From Segnochrobactrum spirostomi (GTDB lineage Bacteria; Pseudomonadota; Alphaproteobacteria; Rhizobiales; Segnochrobactraceae), in the NCBI RefSeq assembly GCF_009600605.1, contig NZ_VWNA01000001.1:1894001-1958000 (forward strand): a stretch of 64,000 nt of DNA, read 5' to 3'. Shown here piece after piece: positions 42,625 to 52,206 of the stretch. The translations under genes and the position numbers were made by a program. A model generated the notes under the pieces. It searched no databases and was not told the DNA's origin. It saw only the letters and a list, made by a program, of their open reading frames with translations. The first letter of the stretch is position 1; the number at the start of each line of letters is the position of its first letter.

Positions 42625-42879
42625 AGCGTATCCCTGAACTGGAAGTACGTCCTCTGGCGGAGAGGATGCACCCCTTAGGCTTCCCCAAGCTGGGATTTTC
42701 TCGATCGACGGAGCCCGCGTGTGGCCGCTTGACGCCAGGCAGGTCGGGGCGGAGGCGAAGGGGGTCACGAACGCCACGCCTCGATGCACAGCCCTGCACT
42801 TGCGCGCGGGCACATCCGCCGATCCTCAATGTGTGCGGGCGAAGCACGGGCCGGGTCGAGAGCCCGGCCCGGCAACGGC

Positions 42880-43737
42880 TTAGGGGGCCACTCCGACCCG
42901 GCGCGGAGCATCGGCGCCGGCCGCGGTGTTCACCATGTAGAGCCCGTGGTTCTGCGGCACCGCCTTCAGGGCGTCGGTGAGGCCGACGATCGTCTCGGCA
43001 CCGCCGAGCACGAGATAGCCGTCCGGCGCCATCACCCGCGAGATCCGGTTGAGCACGTCCGCCTTGGTCGGCGCGTCGAAATAGATCAACACGTTCCGGC
43101 AGAACACGATGTCGAACCGACCTAACGAATGGAACGGCTCAAGCAGGTTGAACTTGCGGTAATCGATCATGCTCCGCAGTTCACTGCTAATCTGCCAAGA
43201 ATCATCCATCTTCGTGAAATATTTCAGAAGATATTGGATGGGCAGACCGCGCTGAACCTCGAACTGAGTGTAGAGGCCAAGGCGTGCACGATCGAGCACG
43301 TCGGACGACAGGTCCGTCCCGATGATCTCGACCCGGCGACCGCCGAGCAGCGAAGCGCTCTCCTTGAGCGCCATCGCGAGCGAATAGGGCTCCTGACCGG
43401 TGGAGGCCGCCGCGCACCAGATGCGGATCGTCTGGCCCGGGCCGCGTGCCTTGATGACCGCCGGCAGCATCACGCTGGTGAACGCTTCGAACGGCTTCTT
43501 GTCGCGAAAGAAGAAGGACTCGTTCGTCGTCATCGCTTCGACGACCGCGTCCTCGACGGCACCGGCCGCCGGACCGCGGAGCTTCGCGGCGAGGTCGGTC
43601 AGCGTGGTGAGGCCGAACCGGCGCGCCACCGGCGCGAGCCGGCTTTCGAGCAGATAATGCTTGTCCTCGTTGAGAACGAGGCCGGAGCGCGTCTTCAGCA
43701 GACGACGGAATTGATCATAATCGGCTTGCGTTATCAT
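42880..43737 (-). CDS. cheR: Chemoreceptor glutamate methyltransferase CheR
   Basis: 285-residue SAM-dependent enzyme that methylates receptors for adaptation. The N-terminal helical CheR_N domain starts MITQADYDQFRRLL. The SAM domain has MTTNESFFFRDKKPFEAF, IWCAAASTGQEPYSLAMAL and FDIVFCRNVLIYFD. The ATG overlaps the cheB stop by four bases. Confidence 0.94.
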   Translation of the reverse strand: MITQADYDQFRRLLKTRSGLVLNEDKHYLLESRLAPVARRFGLTTLTDLAAKLRGPAAGAVEDAVVEAMTTNESFFFRDKKPFEAFTSVMLPAVIKARGPGQTIRIWCAAASTGQEPYSLAMALKESASLLGGRRVEIIGTDLSSDVLDRARLGLYTQFEVQRGLPIQYLLKYFTKMDDSWQISSELRSMIDYRKFNLLEPFHSLGRFDIVFCRNVLIYFDAPTKADVLNRISRVMAPDGYLVLGGAETIVGLTDALKAVPQNHGLYMVNTAAGADAPRRVGVAP

Positions 43738-44905
43738 GGCCGACCTCCAGTCACGAGGCGGACGATCTTGGGACCGATCTCGTCGATCGGCAGCAGATCA
43801 GAACAGGCACCGGTTGCAAACGTCGCGCCGGGCATGCCCCAGACGACGCTCGTTTCTTCGTCCTGCGCGATGACGGTCCCGCCACCATCGGCGATGACCT
43901 TCGCACCCTTGGCGCCGTCGCTGCCCATGCCGGTCAGAACCACCGACGCGATGGCGGCCCCAAAGATGGACGCGGCGGACATGAACATCGGATCGACCGC
44001 CGGCTTGCAGAAGTTCACCGGCTCGGTGTCGAGCAGACGCACCACGAGCTCGTCGTTCTTCTTTTCCATGATCATGTGACGCCCCCGGGCGCGACATAGA
44101 TGCGCCCGGCCTCGATCTTCTCGCCGTCGACGCCCTCGTTTGCGGAGCGGCCAGCGGCGCGGCCGATATGCTCGGCAAGGATCGCGGTGAACGTCGCCGG
44201 CATGTGCTGGACGACGAGCACCGGGATCTTTCCGATCGACGGGCCGAGGGCGGTAAAGAGCTTATGCAGCGCCTGCGGACCACCGGTCGAGCTCCCGATC
44301 ACCAGGATCTTCGGCGGCACCATCGAATAGGGGCGCAGCTTGTCGAGCGGCTTCGGCTTCGCGGGCGGGGCCGGCAATGGCCGGACCGCCGCAGGCGCCG
44401 GCGACGGGGCGATCCCGGCCGGCTTGCGCAGGGCTCCGCCGCGGGCGCGCAATTTCGCGCGTCCGCCGAGGCTGCGCACCTTGGCGAGCAACTCTTCCTT
44501 GAACTCCGCGGAGGTCGCCCGGCCGTTCGCCGCCTCGGGCTTCGGAATATAATCCGATGCACCGAGATTGAGCGCCTTGAGGCTGACCTCGGCGCCGCGC
44601 CGCGAGAGCGTCGAGGCGACGATCACCACAGTGCCGGGCTTGCGTTCGAGAATGAGCGGCAGGGCGGTGAGACCGTCCATCTCCGGCATTTCGAGATCGA
44701 GGATGACGACGTCGGGTTGCGAATTCACGACGTCGTCGGCGGCCCGGCGGCCGTTCACGTGACTGCCGACGACGATGCAGTCGCGGCTCTCCGAGATCCA
44801 GTTCGAGAGGACGCCACGAATGACCACCGAATCGTCCACGATCATCACGCGGATCTTGTCGGCATCGTCCGATTGTCCGGATTGTGCAGCAACAGTAGCA
44901 GTCAC
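43734..44905 (-). CDS. cheB: Protein-glutamate methylesterase CheB (frame broken)
   Basis: Response regulator/methylesterase that demethylates and deamidates receptors. The receiver domain has MIVDDSVVIRG and the phospho-acceptor in VVILDLEMPEMDG. The linker is Ala/Pro/Lys-rich. The esterase domain has the catalytic Ser in IGSSTGGPQAL, His in VVQHMPATF, and Asp in TGMGSDGAKG. The frame is lost after IYVAPGG. One more base in the five-base run at 44082-44086 gives APGGRHM, the family consensus, and a 390-residue protein. Without it the catalytic Asp is lost. Confidence 0.88.
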
Positions 44906-44930
44906 TGTGTTTCCGCCCTGTATTATTGGT

Positions 44931-45296
44931 TCAGATTAGGCCGACTTCCTCAAGTTTTTCCTTGAGGATTTCGGCATCGAACGGCTTCATGATGTATTCA
45001 TCGGCACCGCCGTTCAGGGCGGCGGCGATCTGCGCCGGATCGTTCTCGCTGGTGCAGAAGATCACCTTCGGATCTCCGCGGCCGTAGCGGTCGCGTAGCT
45101 GGCGCAGGAAGTCCGGCCCATTGGTGACCGGCATGTTCCAATCGAGCAGGATGGCGTCCGGCAGCCCGGTTGCGCACTGCTCCAGAGCTTTCTGCCCATC
45201 CTCGGCTTCCGTCACCTTGAACGACAATTGCTCCAGCATGCGCCGGGCGACCTTGCGGACGGTGCTCGAGTCGTCCACGACAAGAAACGTCTTCAT
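44931..45296 (-). CDS. cheY: Chemotaxis response regulator CheY
   Basis: 121-residue single-domain receiver. The acidic pocket is in VVDDSSTVRK, the phospho-acceptor Asp in ILLDWNMPVTNG, and the conserved Lys in YIMKPF. The start is ATG 45296 with GGAGG seven bases upstream. A GTG at 45329 overlapping the cheW stop is in frame but lacks the family-like N-terminus. It should bind the flagellar switch (FliM at the window end) when phosphorylated by CheA. Confidence 0.93.
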   Translation of the reverse strand: MKTFLVVDDSSTVRKVARRMLEQLSFKVTEAEDGQKALEQCATGLPDAILLDWNMPVTNGPDFLRQLRDRYGRGDPKVIFCTSENDPAQIAAALNGGADEYIMKPFDAEILKEKLEEVGLI

Positions 45297-45325
45297 CGAA
45301 ACCTCCGTGCGGACAGCCGCATCGA

Positions 45326-45802
45326 TCACGCAGCAACCGCCGTGTTGCCGACCCGCGCGAGCGAGCGCTCGACATCGAGGACCAGCATCAGCTCCTTCGA
45401 AAGGCGATAGACGCCGTTCGACACCTGCGCCCAGCGGCGATCGAGATTGGCTGGGTTCGGTTCCTGGGCGGCGATGTCGAGCGACAGCACCTCGCCGACC
45501 TCGTCGATCATAAGGCCGAAGGACTCGCCCTTGTGCTCGATGCCGACCGCCATCTGGCCTTCGCGCACCTCGGTTCCGAACCCGAGCAGGGTCCGCATGT
45601 TGATCGTCGTCACGATGCGGCCGCGCAGGTTGAGAACCCCGTCGATCTCCGCCGGCGCGAGCGGCACCCGGGTGATCTGCTCGGGTGCGAACACCTCGTG
45701 GACCGTCGAGATCGGCAAGCCGAACAACTGGGGTCCGATGCGGACGGTGACGAATTGGGTGGTTTCCGACGAGACGTCGGTCTTCGCGAGCGGCGCGCTC
45801 AT
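45326..45802 (-). CDS. cheW: Chemotaxis coupling protein CheW
   Basis: 158-residue SH3-like adaptor joining receptors to CheA. Typical sequence includes TQFVTVRIGPQLFGLPISTVHEVF, LNLRGRIVTTINMRTLLG and the FGLMIDEVGEVLSL segment. It overlaps the cheA stop by four bases. Confidence 0.93.
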   Translation of the reverse strand: MSAPLAKTDVSSETTQFVTVRIGPQLFGLPISTVHEVFAPEQITRVPLAPAEIDGVLNLRGRIVTTINMRTLLGFGTEVREGQMAVGIEHKGESFGLMIDEVGEVLSLDIAAQEPNPANLDRRWAQVSNGVYRLSKELMLVLDVERSLARVGNTAVAA

Positions 45803-48465
45803 GCTGCCTCTCCCTGGATGTGGCCGGTGAATTCGCTGAGAGCCGAGATCAAGCCGGAGCGGTCGAACTTGCCGATATAATCGGTGAAGCCGACGTCACG
45901 GCCCCGAGCGATCGCTTCCGGCGTGCAGACGCCGGACAGAGCGATGATGGGGATGTTCGACATCTGCGGGCGGGTACGCACGGCGCTCGCGAACGAGAAG
46001 CCGTCCATTTCAGGCATGTCGATATCGCTGACGATCACGTTGAAGCGGGTGTCGCGCGACAACCGATCCAGCGCCTCGACCGCCGACGCGCAGGTGACCA
46101 CCTCGTAGCCCATGCCGCGCAGCACCGGGCCGATCAGGCCGCGGAAGAAAGCGCTGTCGTCCACGAGCAGAAGCCGGCCGGCCGTCGTCGCGTAACTCGA
46201 CGACTTGCGCTCGAACCAATCGGCGAAGGCGATGGAGAGATAGTGCCCGATATCGACGAGGGCGGTCGCCTTGCCGGAGATGACGGCGGCCCCGAGCAGG
46301 CCCGGTCCCTCCGACGTGAGCTCGATGTTGAGGCGATCCTGAACGATATCGACGATCTCGTCGACGACGAGGCCCATCGAGCGTCCGTTGTCGGAGAACA
46401 CGAGAACCGGCTGGGTGCCCGTGGTGCGGCGCTCAACCTTGTCGTCGACGTAGACGAGGGGCAGCAGCGAACCGCGATATTGGGCGACCGGCCGGCCGCC
46501 GGTGTGCTCGATCTTGGAGACGTCGAACTCCTCGAGGCGGGTGACGAGCGAGAGCGGCACCGCCTTGGGCTCGACCGAGCCGGCACGGAAGAGGAGCAGC
46601 GAGATGACATCGTCGCCCTCGTCGCGGCGCAACTCGTCGTCGGCGACCTTGTCGACCGCCGCGGTCTCGGCCGAGGTGGCGACCGCCTGGGCGATGCCGT
46701 TCGGATCGACGATCATAATGACACGGCCGTCACCGAGGATGGTGGAGCCCGAGAACATCGTGATGTGGCGCAGCATCGACGACATCGGCTTGACGACGAT
46801 TTCCTCGGTGTGGAGGACGCCGTCGACGACGATGCCGAAGGTCTGATTGCCGACCTGCATGACGGCGACGAACCCGGTCTCGACCTCTTGGCCGCCGTTC
46901 GGCAGCGTGCCGAGCAGGCCGGCGAGCGGAACGATCGGAAGCAGCTTGTCGCGCAGGCGCAGGACGGGGGCGTCCTTGACCCGCTCGATCGTGTGTTCGG
47001 AGCCCGGCTGGATGCGCACGAGCTCGACGACGACGAGCTGCGGGATGGCGAACCGCTCGCCCGCGGCCTCGACGATGAGCGCCGGCACGATGGCGAGCGT
47101 CAGCGGGATCTTGATGGTGAAGACCGAACCCTGGCCGGCGCGGGAGCGCACGTCCACCGTGCCGCCGATCAGCTCGATGTTGGTCCGCACCACGTCCATG
47201 CCGACGCCGCGGCCGGACACGTTGGTGATCTTGGCCGCCGTCGAGAAACCCGCCGCGAAGATGAAGCGGTGGATCTGGGCGTCCGTCATCTTGGCGAGTT
47301 CGGCCTCGGTCGCGAGACGGTTCTCGAGGGCCTTGGCGCGGATGCGGTCGGTGTTGAGGCCGCGGCCGTCATCGGAAATCTCGATGACGATGTGGCCGCC
47401 CTCGTGGTGCGCGTCGAGGTGGATCGTGCCCTTCTCGGGCTTGCCCGCCGCGCGCCGATCCTCCGGTCCTTCGAGGCCGTGGTCGGCGGAATTGCGCACC
47501 ATGTGAGTGAGCGGGTCCTTGATGAGATCGAGGACCTGACGGTCGAGCTCGGTGTCGGCGCCCGACATCTCGAGTTCGATGTGCTTGCCGAGCTCCTGGG
47601 CGAGGTCGCGCACGATGCGCGGCAGCTTCTGCCAGGCGTTGCCGATGGGCTGCATGCGCGTCCGCATCACCGCTTCCTGCAATTCGGCAGTCACGGTGGA
47701 GAGACGCTGCAGCGACACCTTGTAGTCGCTCTCTTCCTGGCGGCGGGCGATCTCCATGAGCTGGTTGCGGGTGAGCACCAGCTCGGAGACCATCGTCATC
47801 AGGTGTTCGAGCGTCCCGACATTGACGCGAATGGTCTGCGACGACACGCCGCCGGCAGCCACTTCCTCGCCGCGGGCGCCCTGCGCATGGGCGTCCGGCG
47901 CAGCCGGCGCCTTCGGTGCCGCCGGCGCCTCGACCGCCGTCTCGCGGAAGACCCGCTCGAGTTCGTCGAGCGGAACCTCGCCCGGCTTGAGCTCGCGCTC
48001 GAGGATCTGGCCGCTGAGCACGCCGACGGACGCCGCCTTCGGGGCTTCCGGCTCGGGGGCGCGGGTCAGAAGCGGCACCGGCGCGCCGCCGGCCGCCATC
48101 GCCTCCAAGCGGCTGATGAGGTCCTCGTCCGATCCCTCCGGCTCGGCACCCTCGCGGGCCTCGAGCTCGGCGAGCAACTGCTTGATCCGGTCGATCGTCA
48201 CCAGCACGAGGCCGACGGCATCGGTCGTCACCGGCGTACCCTGACGGAACTTGTCCATCAGCGTCTCGGCCGCGTGGGCGAGCGAGGCGAGCCGCGGCAG
48301 ACCGATGAACCCGCAGGTCCCCTTGATGGTGTGCACCAGCCGGAAGATGTTGTTCAGGATCTGGGCGTTGTTGGGATCCTGCTCGAACTTGACCAGCTCG
48401 ACGTCAGCGACATCGAGATTTTCGTTCGTTTCCGTCAGGAACTCTCTGAGAAGGTCGTCCATCAA
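45799..48465 (-). CDS. cheA: Hybrid chemotaxis kinase CheA with second CheW-like domain and receiver domain
   Basis: 888 residues, longer than the usual 650-700. The order is Hpt (phospho-His in FRLVHTIKGTCGFIG near residue 48), an acidic/Pro linker without an obvious P2, dimerisation helices, and an HATPase domain (HMVRNSADHGLE, HIVIEISDDGRGLN, GRGVGMDVVR). A CheW-like P5, a second CheW-like domain (about 610-750) and a C-terminal receiver (LLLVDDSAFFRG, VIVSDIDMPEMDGF) follow. The receiver may act as a phosphate sink. The second coupling domain is seen in some alphaproteobacterial CheA proteins. Confidence 0.92.
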   Translation of the reverse strand: MMDDLLREFLTETNENLDVADVELVKFEQDPNNAQILNNIFRLVHTIKGTCGFIGLPRLASLAHAAETLMDKFRQGTPVTTDAVGLVLVTIDRIKQLLAELEAREGAEPEGSDEDLISRLEAMAAGGAPVPLLTRAPEPEAPKAASVGVLSGQILERELKPGEVPLDELERVFRETAVEAPAAPKAPAAPDAHAQGARGEEVAAGGVSSQTIRVNVGTLEHLMTMVSELVLTRNQLMEIARRQEESDYKVSLQRLSTVTAELQEAVMRTRMQPIGNAWQKLPRIVRDLAQELGKHIELEMSGADTELDRQVLDLIKDPLTHMVRNSADHGLEGPEDRRAAGKPEKGTIHLDAHHEGGHIVIEISDDGRGLNTDRIRAKALENRLATEAELAKMTDAQIHRFIFAAGFSTAAKITNVSGRGVGMDVVRTNIELIGGTVDVRSRAGQGSVFTIKIPLTLAIVPALIVEAAGERFAIPQLVVVELVRIQPGSEHTIERVKDAPVLRLRDKLLPIVPLAGLLGTLPNGGQEVETGFVAVMQVGNQTFGIVVDGVLHTEEIVVKPMSSMLRHITMFSGSTILGDGRVIMIVDPNGIAQAVATSAETAAVDKVADDELRRDEGDDVISLLLFRAGSVEPKAVPLSLVTRLEEFDVSKIEHTGGRPVAQYRGSLLPLVYVDDKVERRTTGTQPVLVFSDNGRSMGLVVDEIVDIVQDRLNIELTSEGPGLLGAAVISGKATALVDIGHYLSIAFADWFERKSSSYATTAGRLLLVDDSAFFRGLIGPVLRGMGYEVVTCASAVEALDRLSRDTRFNVIVSDIDMPEMDGFSFASAVRTRPQMSNIPIIALSGVCTPEAIARGRDVGFTDYIGKFDRSGLISALSEFTGHIQGEAA

Positions 48466-48559
48466 TCAAACTCCCGCGCATTCTTGGCGACTGACCCGCG
48501 CCGGGTTGGAACATTCTTGAACCGCGGGGCGGGCCTGACCGCCGCCGCGAACGAGAGGA

Positions 48560-50233
48560 TCAGGCCGCGCGTACGCGCTCCATGAAGGAGTCGACCTGGG
48601 TGCGGAGCGACTCGGCCTGCTGGGCCAGGTCGGCTGCCGCGTTGACGATCTCGCCCGACACCCGGCCCGTATCGTTGGCCGCCGTGCTGACGCTCGAGAT
48701 GTTGGTGGAAACTTCTCGCGTGCCCTGCGCGGCGCGCTGGACGTTGTGCGCGATCTCGTTGGTGGCGGCGCCCTGCTCCTCGACCGAGGAGGCGATCGCG
48801 GAGGAGATCTCGTCGATCCGGCGGATGGTGCCGGAGATGCCGTCGATGGCACGGACGACTTCCGCAGTCGCGCCCTGCACGGCCGAGACCTGGGCGGAGA
48901 TTTCGCCGGTCGCCTTGGAAGTCTGCTCGGCGAGCGTCTTCACTTCCATGGCGACGACCGCAAAACCCTTGCCGGCTTCCCCGGCCCGCGCGGCCTCGAT
49001 GGTCGCGTTGAGGGCAAGGAGGTTGGTCTGTGCGGCGATGTCGGTGATGAGGTTCACGACCTGGCCGATGCGCTGGGCGTTCGCCGCGAGGCCGCGCACC
49101 ACTTCCGCCGTCGAGGAGGCCTGGCCGGTCGCCTCGGCCGCGATCGACGCCGCCATCGCCACCTGCTGGCCAATCTCCCGGACCGACGCGGCCATCTCTT
49201 CCGCCGCCGACGCGACGGTCTGGACGTTGCCGGTCGCCTCTTCGGCCGCAGAGGCGACGATGGTCGATTGCGACCGCGTGGCGTCGGCGGAGGTGCGCAT
49301 GACCGTCGCGTTCTGCTCGAGCTGGCTGACCGCCGCCGCGACGGTGCGGACCACGGTCGAGACTTCGCTGTCGAAGCGATCGGCGAGATCGTTCATGGTG
49401 TTCTTCTTCTCGACCGCCGCGCGCAGGGCCGACTGCGCCTGCTCGTCGCGAAGCCGCTCGGCCTCCTTGAGCTCGGTCAGGAAGTGGCCGGTGGTGGACC
49501 AGATCTCACCGATCTCGTCCTTGCTCACGTCGCGGACGATCTCGACGTCGAGGTCGCCCTTCGCCATCCGGCCCAGGGTGTTCGACAACGTCCGCAGCGG
49601 ACGAGCGAGCTTCGTGGTGCCGATCCACATCGCGATGCCGACGCTGACGAGGAGGCCGATGATGGTGACGGCGAGGATGAGCGTGCTCATCGTGTTCTTG
49701 AGTTGGGCGAGATGGACCCGGATCGGGTCCATTTCCGAGCTGATGCCGGCGACCTGCTTCTGCAGCGACGCCTGCAACGCCTTGCGGTTGGCGCGGTTGG
49801 CATCGTTGTTGCCCTGGGCGTTCGCCGCCGCCGGCGATACCTCGGCGCCGAGACGGGCGGTCTCGGTGCGAAACTGGGCGAAGCTCGTAATACCGGCCGC
49901 GAGTTCGTCATAGAGGGCGCGATCCGTCGCCGGCGTCATCGCGCCGAGGTCGGCGACCGCCTTCTGCATCGCATCGAGCGCCTTGCGGATGCCGTCGGCG
50001 AAGGGCTTGGCCTTCTCGGTGTCGGTCGCGAGATAGACGCCGCGGGATTCCATCACCGTCTTGGTGACGAGATGATCGATGCGCTCGACGAGGAAGGCCC
50101 GTCGCGCCACCTGATCGAGCTTGTCCGTCGCCCGAACCGAGTCGTTGATGGCGTAGAGGCCCATCGCGCAGACCGCCACGGTCGAGAGACCGAGAACAGC
50201 GACGATGGCATTGATTTTTCCGCTGATCTTCAT
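48560..50233 (-). CDS. Methyl-accepting chemotaxis protein
   Basis: 557-residue transmembrane receptor. The first membrane helix is near residues 7-28 ([23 protein letters not shown]). A four-helix-bundle-type periplasmic domain follows, and a second helix lies near 185-207. HAMP is about 205-260. The signalling domain carries the tip [34 protein letters not shown] and ends [10 protein letters not shown]. The ligand is unknown. It is the first gene of the chemotaxis operon, 94 bases before cheA. Confidence 0.93.
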   Translation of the reverse strand: MKISGKINAIVAVLGLSTVAVCAMGLYAINDSVRATDKLDQVARRAFLVERIDHLVTKTVMESRGVYLATDTEKAKPFADGIRKALDAMQKAVADLGAMTPATDRALYDELAAGITSFAQFRTETARLGAEVSPAAANAQGNNDANRANRKALQASLQKQVAGISSEMDPIRVHLAQLKNTMSTLILAVTIIGLLVSVGIAMWIGTTKLARPLRTLSNTLGRMAKGDLDVEIVRDVSKDEIGEIWSTTGHFLTELKEAERLRDEQAQSALRAAVEKKNTMNDLADRFDSEVSTVVRTVAAAVSQLEQNATVMRTSADATRSQSTIVASAAEEATGNVQTVASAAEEMAASVREIGQQVAMAASIAAEATGQASSTAEVVRGLAANAQRIGQVVNLITDIAAQTNLLALNATIEAARAGEAGKGFAVVAMEVKTLAEQTSKATGEISAQVSAVQGATAEVVRAIDGISGTIRRIDEISSAIASSVEEQGAATNEIAHNVQRAAQGTREVSTNISSVSTAANDTGRVSGEIVNAAADLAQQAESLRTQVDSFMERVRAA

Positions 50234-50265
50234 TTTTCTATCCCACTATTCTGTGGTGACGATTT

Positions 50266-50799
50266 TTATTCAGAATGTTGTTGCGTGGCGGCGGGCGACT
50301 CGGTGCTCGCGGTCTTGTTCGACGACTCCCCCGAACCATCCTGCCGCCGCTCCATCTCCTCACGACTCATGTAATTGAGCGCTTCGATGAGGATGTCGTT
50401 GATGATCGGGGTCTGCATTCGCGTATTGACGTTCGTCTTGATGGCATTGGTCATCTCCGGGATGTTGTACTTGGAGATGTTGCCGAACTGGATTTTGCCG
50501 TGCTCGTAGATCTGCTGGAATATCTCGTCGGCGACGAAGGAATCCGGCTGAACGGGAAGCTCATGCAGCGTCTTGGCATCTGCCGTGTAGACGAAGCGGG
50601 CGAGGACGTAGCCGGTCAACTGGCCGTCCTGAATCATGGGAACACTGATGATCGGAACGCGGCGATATTCGAGGCCCTCGAGATAGCGGTCCTCTTTCTT
50701 CTTCGGCGCGTTGTTGTTGGCGCTCCAGCTCGCGGCACCGTAGCTCGAGGCGAGCGTCACGATGCAGACCCAGAGCCCGATCATCAGGTAGCGCATCAT
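50266..50799 (-). CDS. Membrane-anchored protein in flagellar operon, possibly FliL-like
   Basis: 177 residues, not confidently assigned. There is one N-terminal helix (LMIGLWVCIVTLASSYGA) and then a periplasmic domain. The domain opens with YRRVPIISVPMI and LTGYVLARFVYTAD and closes with a helical IKTNVNTRMQTPIINDILIEAL; the tail is a Ser/Thr/Gln-rich stretch. The strand-helix layout and the final VN...I.DV-like pattern recall the stomatin-like domain of FliL, which sits by the stator. The gene overlaps the FlgN-like gene by four bases, so a flagellar role is likely. Confidence 0.6.
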   Translation of the reverse strand: MMRYLMIGLWVCIVTLASSYGAASWSANNNAPKKKEDRYLEGLEYRRVPIISVPMIQDGQLTGYVLARFVYTADAKTLHELPVQPDSFVADEIFQQIYEHGKIQFGNISKYNIPEMTNAIKTNVNTRMQTPIINDILIEALNYMSREEMERRQDGSGESSNKTASTESPAATQQHSE

Positions 50800-51182
50800 C
50801 GCGCGCCCCCTCCGATCGCGGCGCTGTAGGTTCCGTCGGAGTCCGCGTCGCGCATCGCCTGGGCGAGCACGTCGGAGATCTCCCGGGCGGCGGCGAGATG
50901 AATCGCGAGGAGTTCCTGGTTGCGGCTGAGCTTGCTGCGCAGACGCGGCAGCCGGCTGCGGATCACCTCATCGGGCGCCTCCGTCGGCACAGGCAGTCGG
51001 CTGAGCTCGAGCAGGCTCCGGCTCTTGCGATGATTGAAGGCCTCGACGTCGAACGAGCGGTTCTCCTCGAGCGCCGCGAACTCGCCGTCGATGATCTCCT
51101 CGAGACGGTCGAGCGCTCCGATGAGCGCACGGGACGCCGGGTCGAGCGGGCGATGTTCGATCGCGGTGAACTCCATCGTCAC
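50796..51182 (-). CDS. FlgN-like flagellar chaperone candidate
   Basis: 128-residue, mostly helical, Leu- and charge-rich protein. It contains LEEIIDGEFAALEENRSFD near the N-terminus and LRSKLSRNQELLAIHLAAAREISDVL near the C-terminus, the general layout of FlgN (chaperone for the hook-associated proteins FlgK and FlgL). It overlaps both neighbours by four bases, between a FlgJ-type gene and a FliL-like gene. Assignment is by pattern and context only. Confidence 0.6.
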   Translation of the reverse strand: MTMEFTAIEHRPLDPASRALIGALDRLEEIIDGEFAALEENRSFDVEAFNHRKSRSLLELSRLPVPTEAPDEVIRSRLPRLRSKLSRNQELLAIHLAAAREISDVLAQAMRDADSDGTYSAAIGGGAR

Positions 51183-51748
51183 ACCCCTTCCGTCGGCTTG
51201 GACGAGTTCGTCGAAATGCTCTCGAGCTGGGGCAACGCCAGGTTCGGCGCGAGCGGCCCGAGGGCGGAATGGCGAACGGCGACGGCGTTGTGGTCGCCCG
51301 CGTTCGACTTGGCGAGCTGCGCGGCGATACCGATGCCGCCACCGGCCGCCATCTGGTTGGCGATCTGCTCGGCGAGCATCGACTTCCAGACGTCGCCGGC
51401 GGTGCCTTCGCCGAACACGGCGTCAGCCTTCTGCGGCAGCATTTCCTGGACGAAGGTCGAGAGGCTCGCCGCCTCGAACTTGCGGAACGTGTCGAGCTTC
51501 GTCTGCTCGGCGTCGGGAATGCGCTGGCTGAACCTGGCCAGGCTGTTCCCACCCGCAAGGGTCGACGAAACGTCCTTGCCGAGCAGGGAATCGAGCCCGC
51601 TTCCGGTCTGGTTGAAGACTTGATCGAACCCTGCGGCGCCCGACGGTCCCGACATGCGTGCGAGCCGGCCGACGGCCTGCTGATATCGCAGCGGGTCGAT
51701 TGCGCGCGCGACGTCGAGCACGATATCTGAAGGGGGTCGGATCGCCAT
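51179..51748 (-). CDS. flgJ: Rod-binding protein (FlgJ N-terminal type, CheL)
   Basis: 189 residues with the rod-binding domain at about 85-150: LDTFRKFEAASLSTFVQEMLP followed by VWKSMLAEQIANQMAAGGGIGIA. The muramidase domain of enteric FlgJ is absent, as is usual in alphaproteobacteria, where this protein is called CheL or FlgJ. It acts in the periplasm during rod assembly. The tail is low in complexity. Confidence 0.83.
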   Translation of the reverse strand: MAIRPPSDIVLDVARAIDPLRYQQAVGRLARMSGPSGAAGFDQVFNQTGSGLDSLLGKDVSSTLAGGNSLARFSQRIPDAEQTKLDTFRKFEAASLSTFVQEMLPQKADAVFGEGTAGDVWKSMLAEQIANQMAAGGGIGIAAQLAKSNAGDHNAVAVRHSALGPLAPNLALPQLESISTNSSKPTEGV

Positions 51749-51804
51749 ACTGCACCTGCACCCGTGAAGGGATGATCTTGAGTGTGCAGTCTGCCTTGCG
51801 TGGC

Positions 51805-52203
51805 TTACGGGAGGCTTGCATCCCGTTTGGCGAGCACGGCGTCAAGCAACGCCTCGAGTTCGCGACGCTCGCGGGCGCGCTCTTCCTCTTGCGTGGTGCG
51901 CTCCAAGAGCCGCTCGGTCTGCTTCAGCTTGCGGCTCTGGACCAGCACCCGCTGCTCCTGCGCCACGGTTTCGACCTTCACGCGATCGGCCTCGGCCGCG
52001 AGCATGCGCAGCCGGCGGGCCATCGGATCGATCAGGATGCCGTGCAACCGGTCGTCGTCGTTGAAGACGGCGACGATCTCCTCCTGCGCCACCGCGAGCT
52101 CCCCCGCCTCACGGCGCAGCGTCGCGAGCCGCCAATCGGCGAGCTTCTGCATGTCCTGCTGGACCTTGAGGATGCGGGCGACTTTCTTGGTGCGGTCCGC
52201 CAT
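51805..52203 (-). CDS. fliJ: FliJ-like coiled-coil protein
   Basis: 132 residues, almost entirely alpha-helical coiled coil (LADWRLATLRREAGELAVAQEE and LKQTERLLERTTQEEERARERRELEALLDAVL). Length and layout fit FliJ, the central stalk between FliI and FlhA in the export apparatus. It is three bases from fliR in the flagellar block. Sequence identity in this family is low, so context carries much of the call. Confidence 0.7.
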   Translation of the reverse strand: MADRTKKVARILKVQQDMQKLADWRLATLRREAGELAVAQEEIVAVFNDDDRLHGILIDPMARRLRMLAAEADRVKVETVAQEQRVLVQSRKLKQTERLLERTTQEEERARERRELEALLDAVLAKRDASLP

Positions 52204-52206
52204 GGC

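Noticed and set aside
40846-42678. 610-codon open frame on the plus strand
   Set aside because: Only its first 85-90 codons look like a protein (YjhX); the remainder is antisense to the globin-coupled receptor and has the Arg/Gly/Asp-rich composition of a high-GC shadow frame.
45820-48585. 921-codon open frame on the plus strand
   Set aside because: Antisense to cheA, whose Hpt, ATPase, CheW and receiver motifs are intact; the antisense product is low-complexity and His/Asp/Arg-rich.
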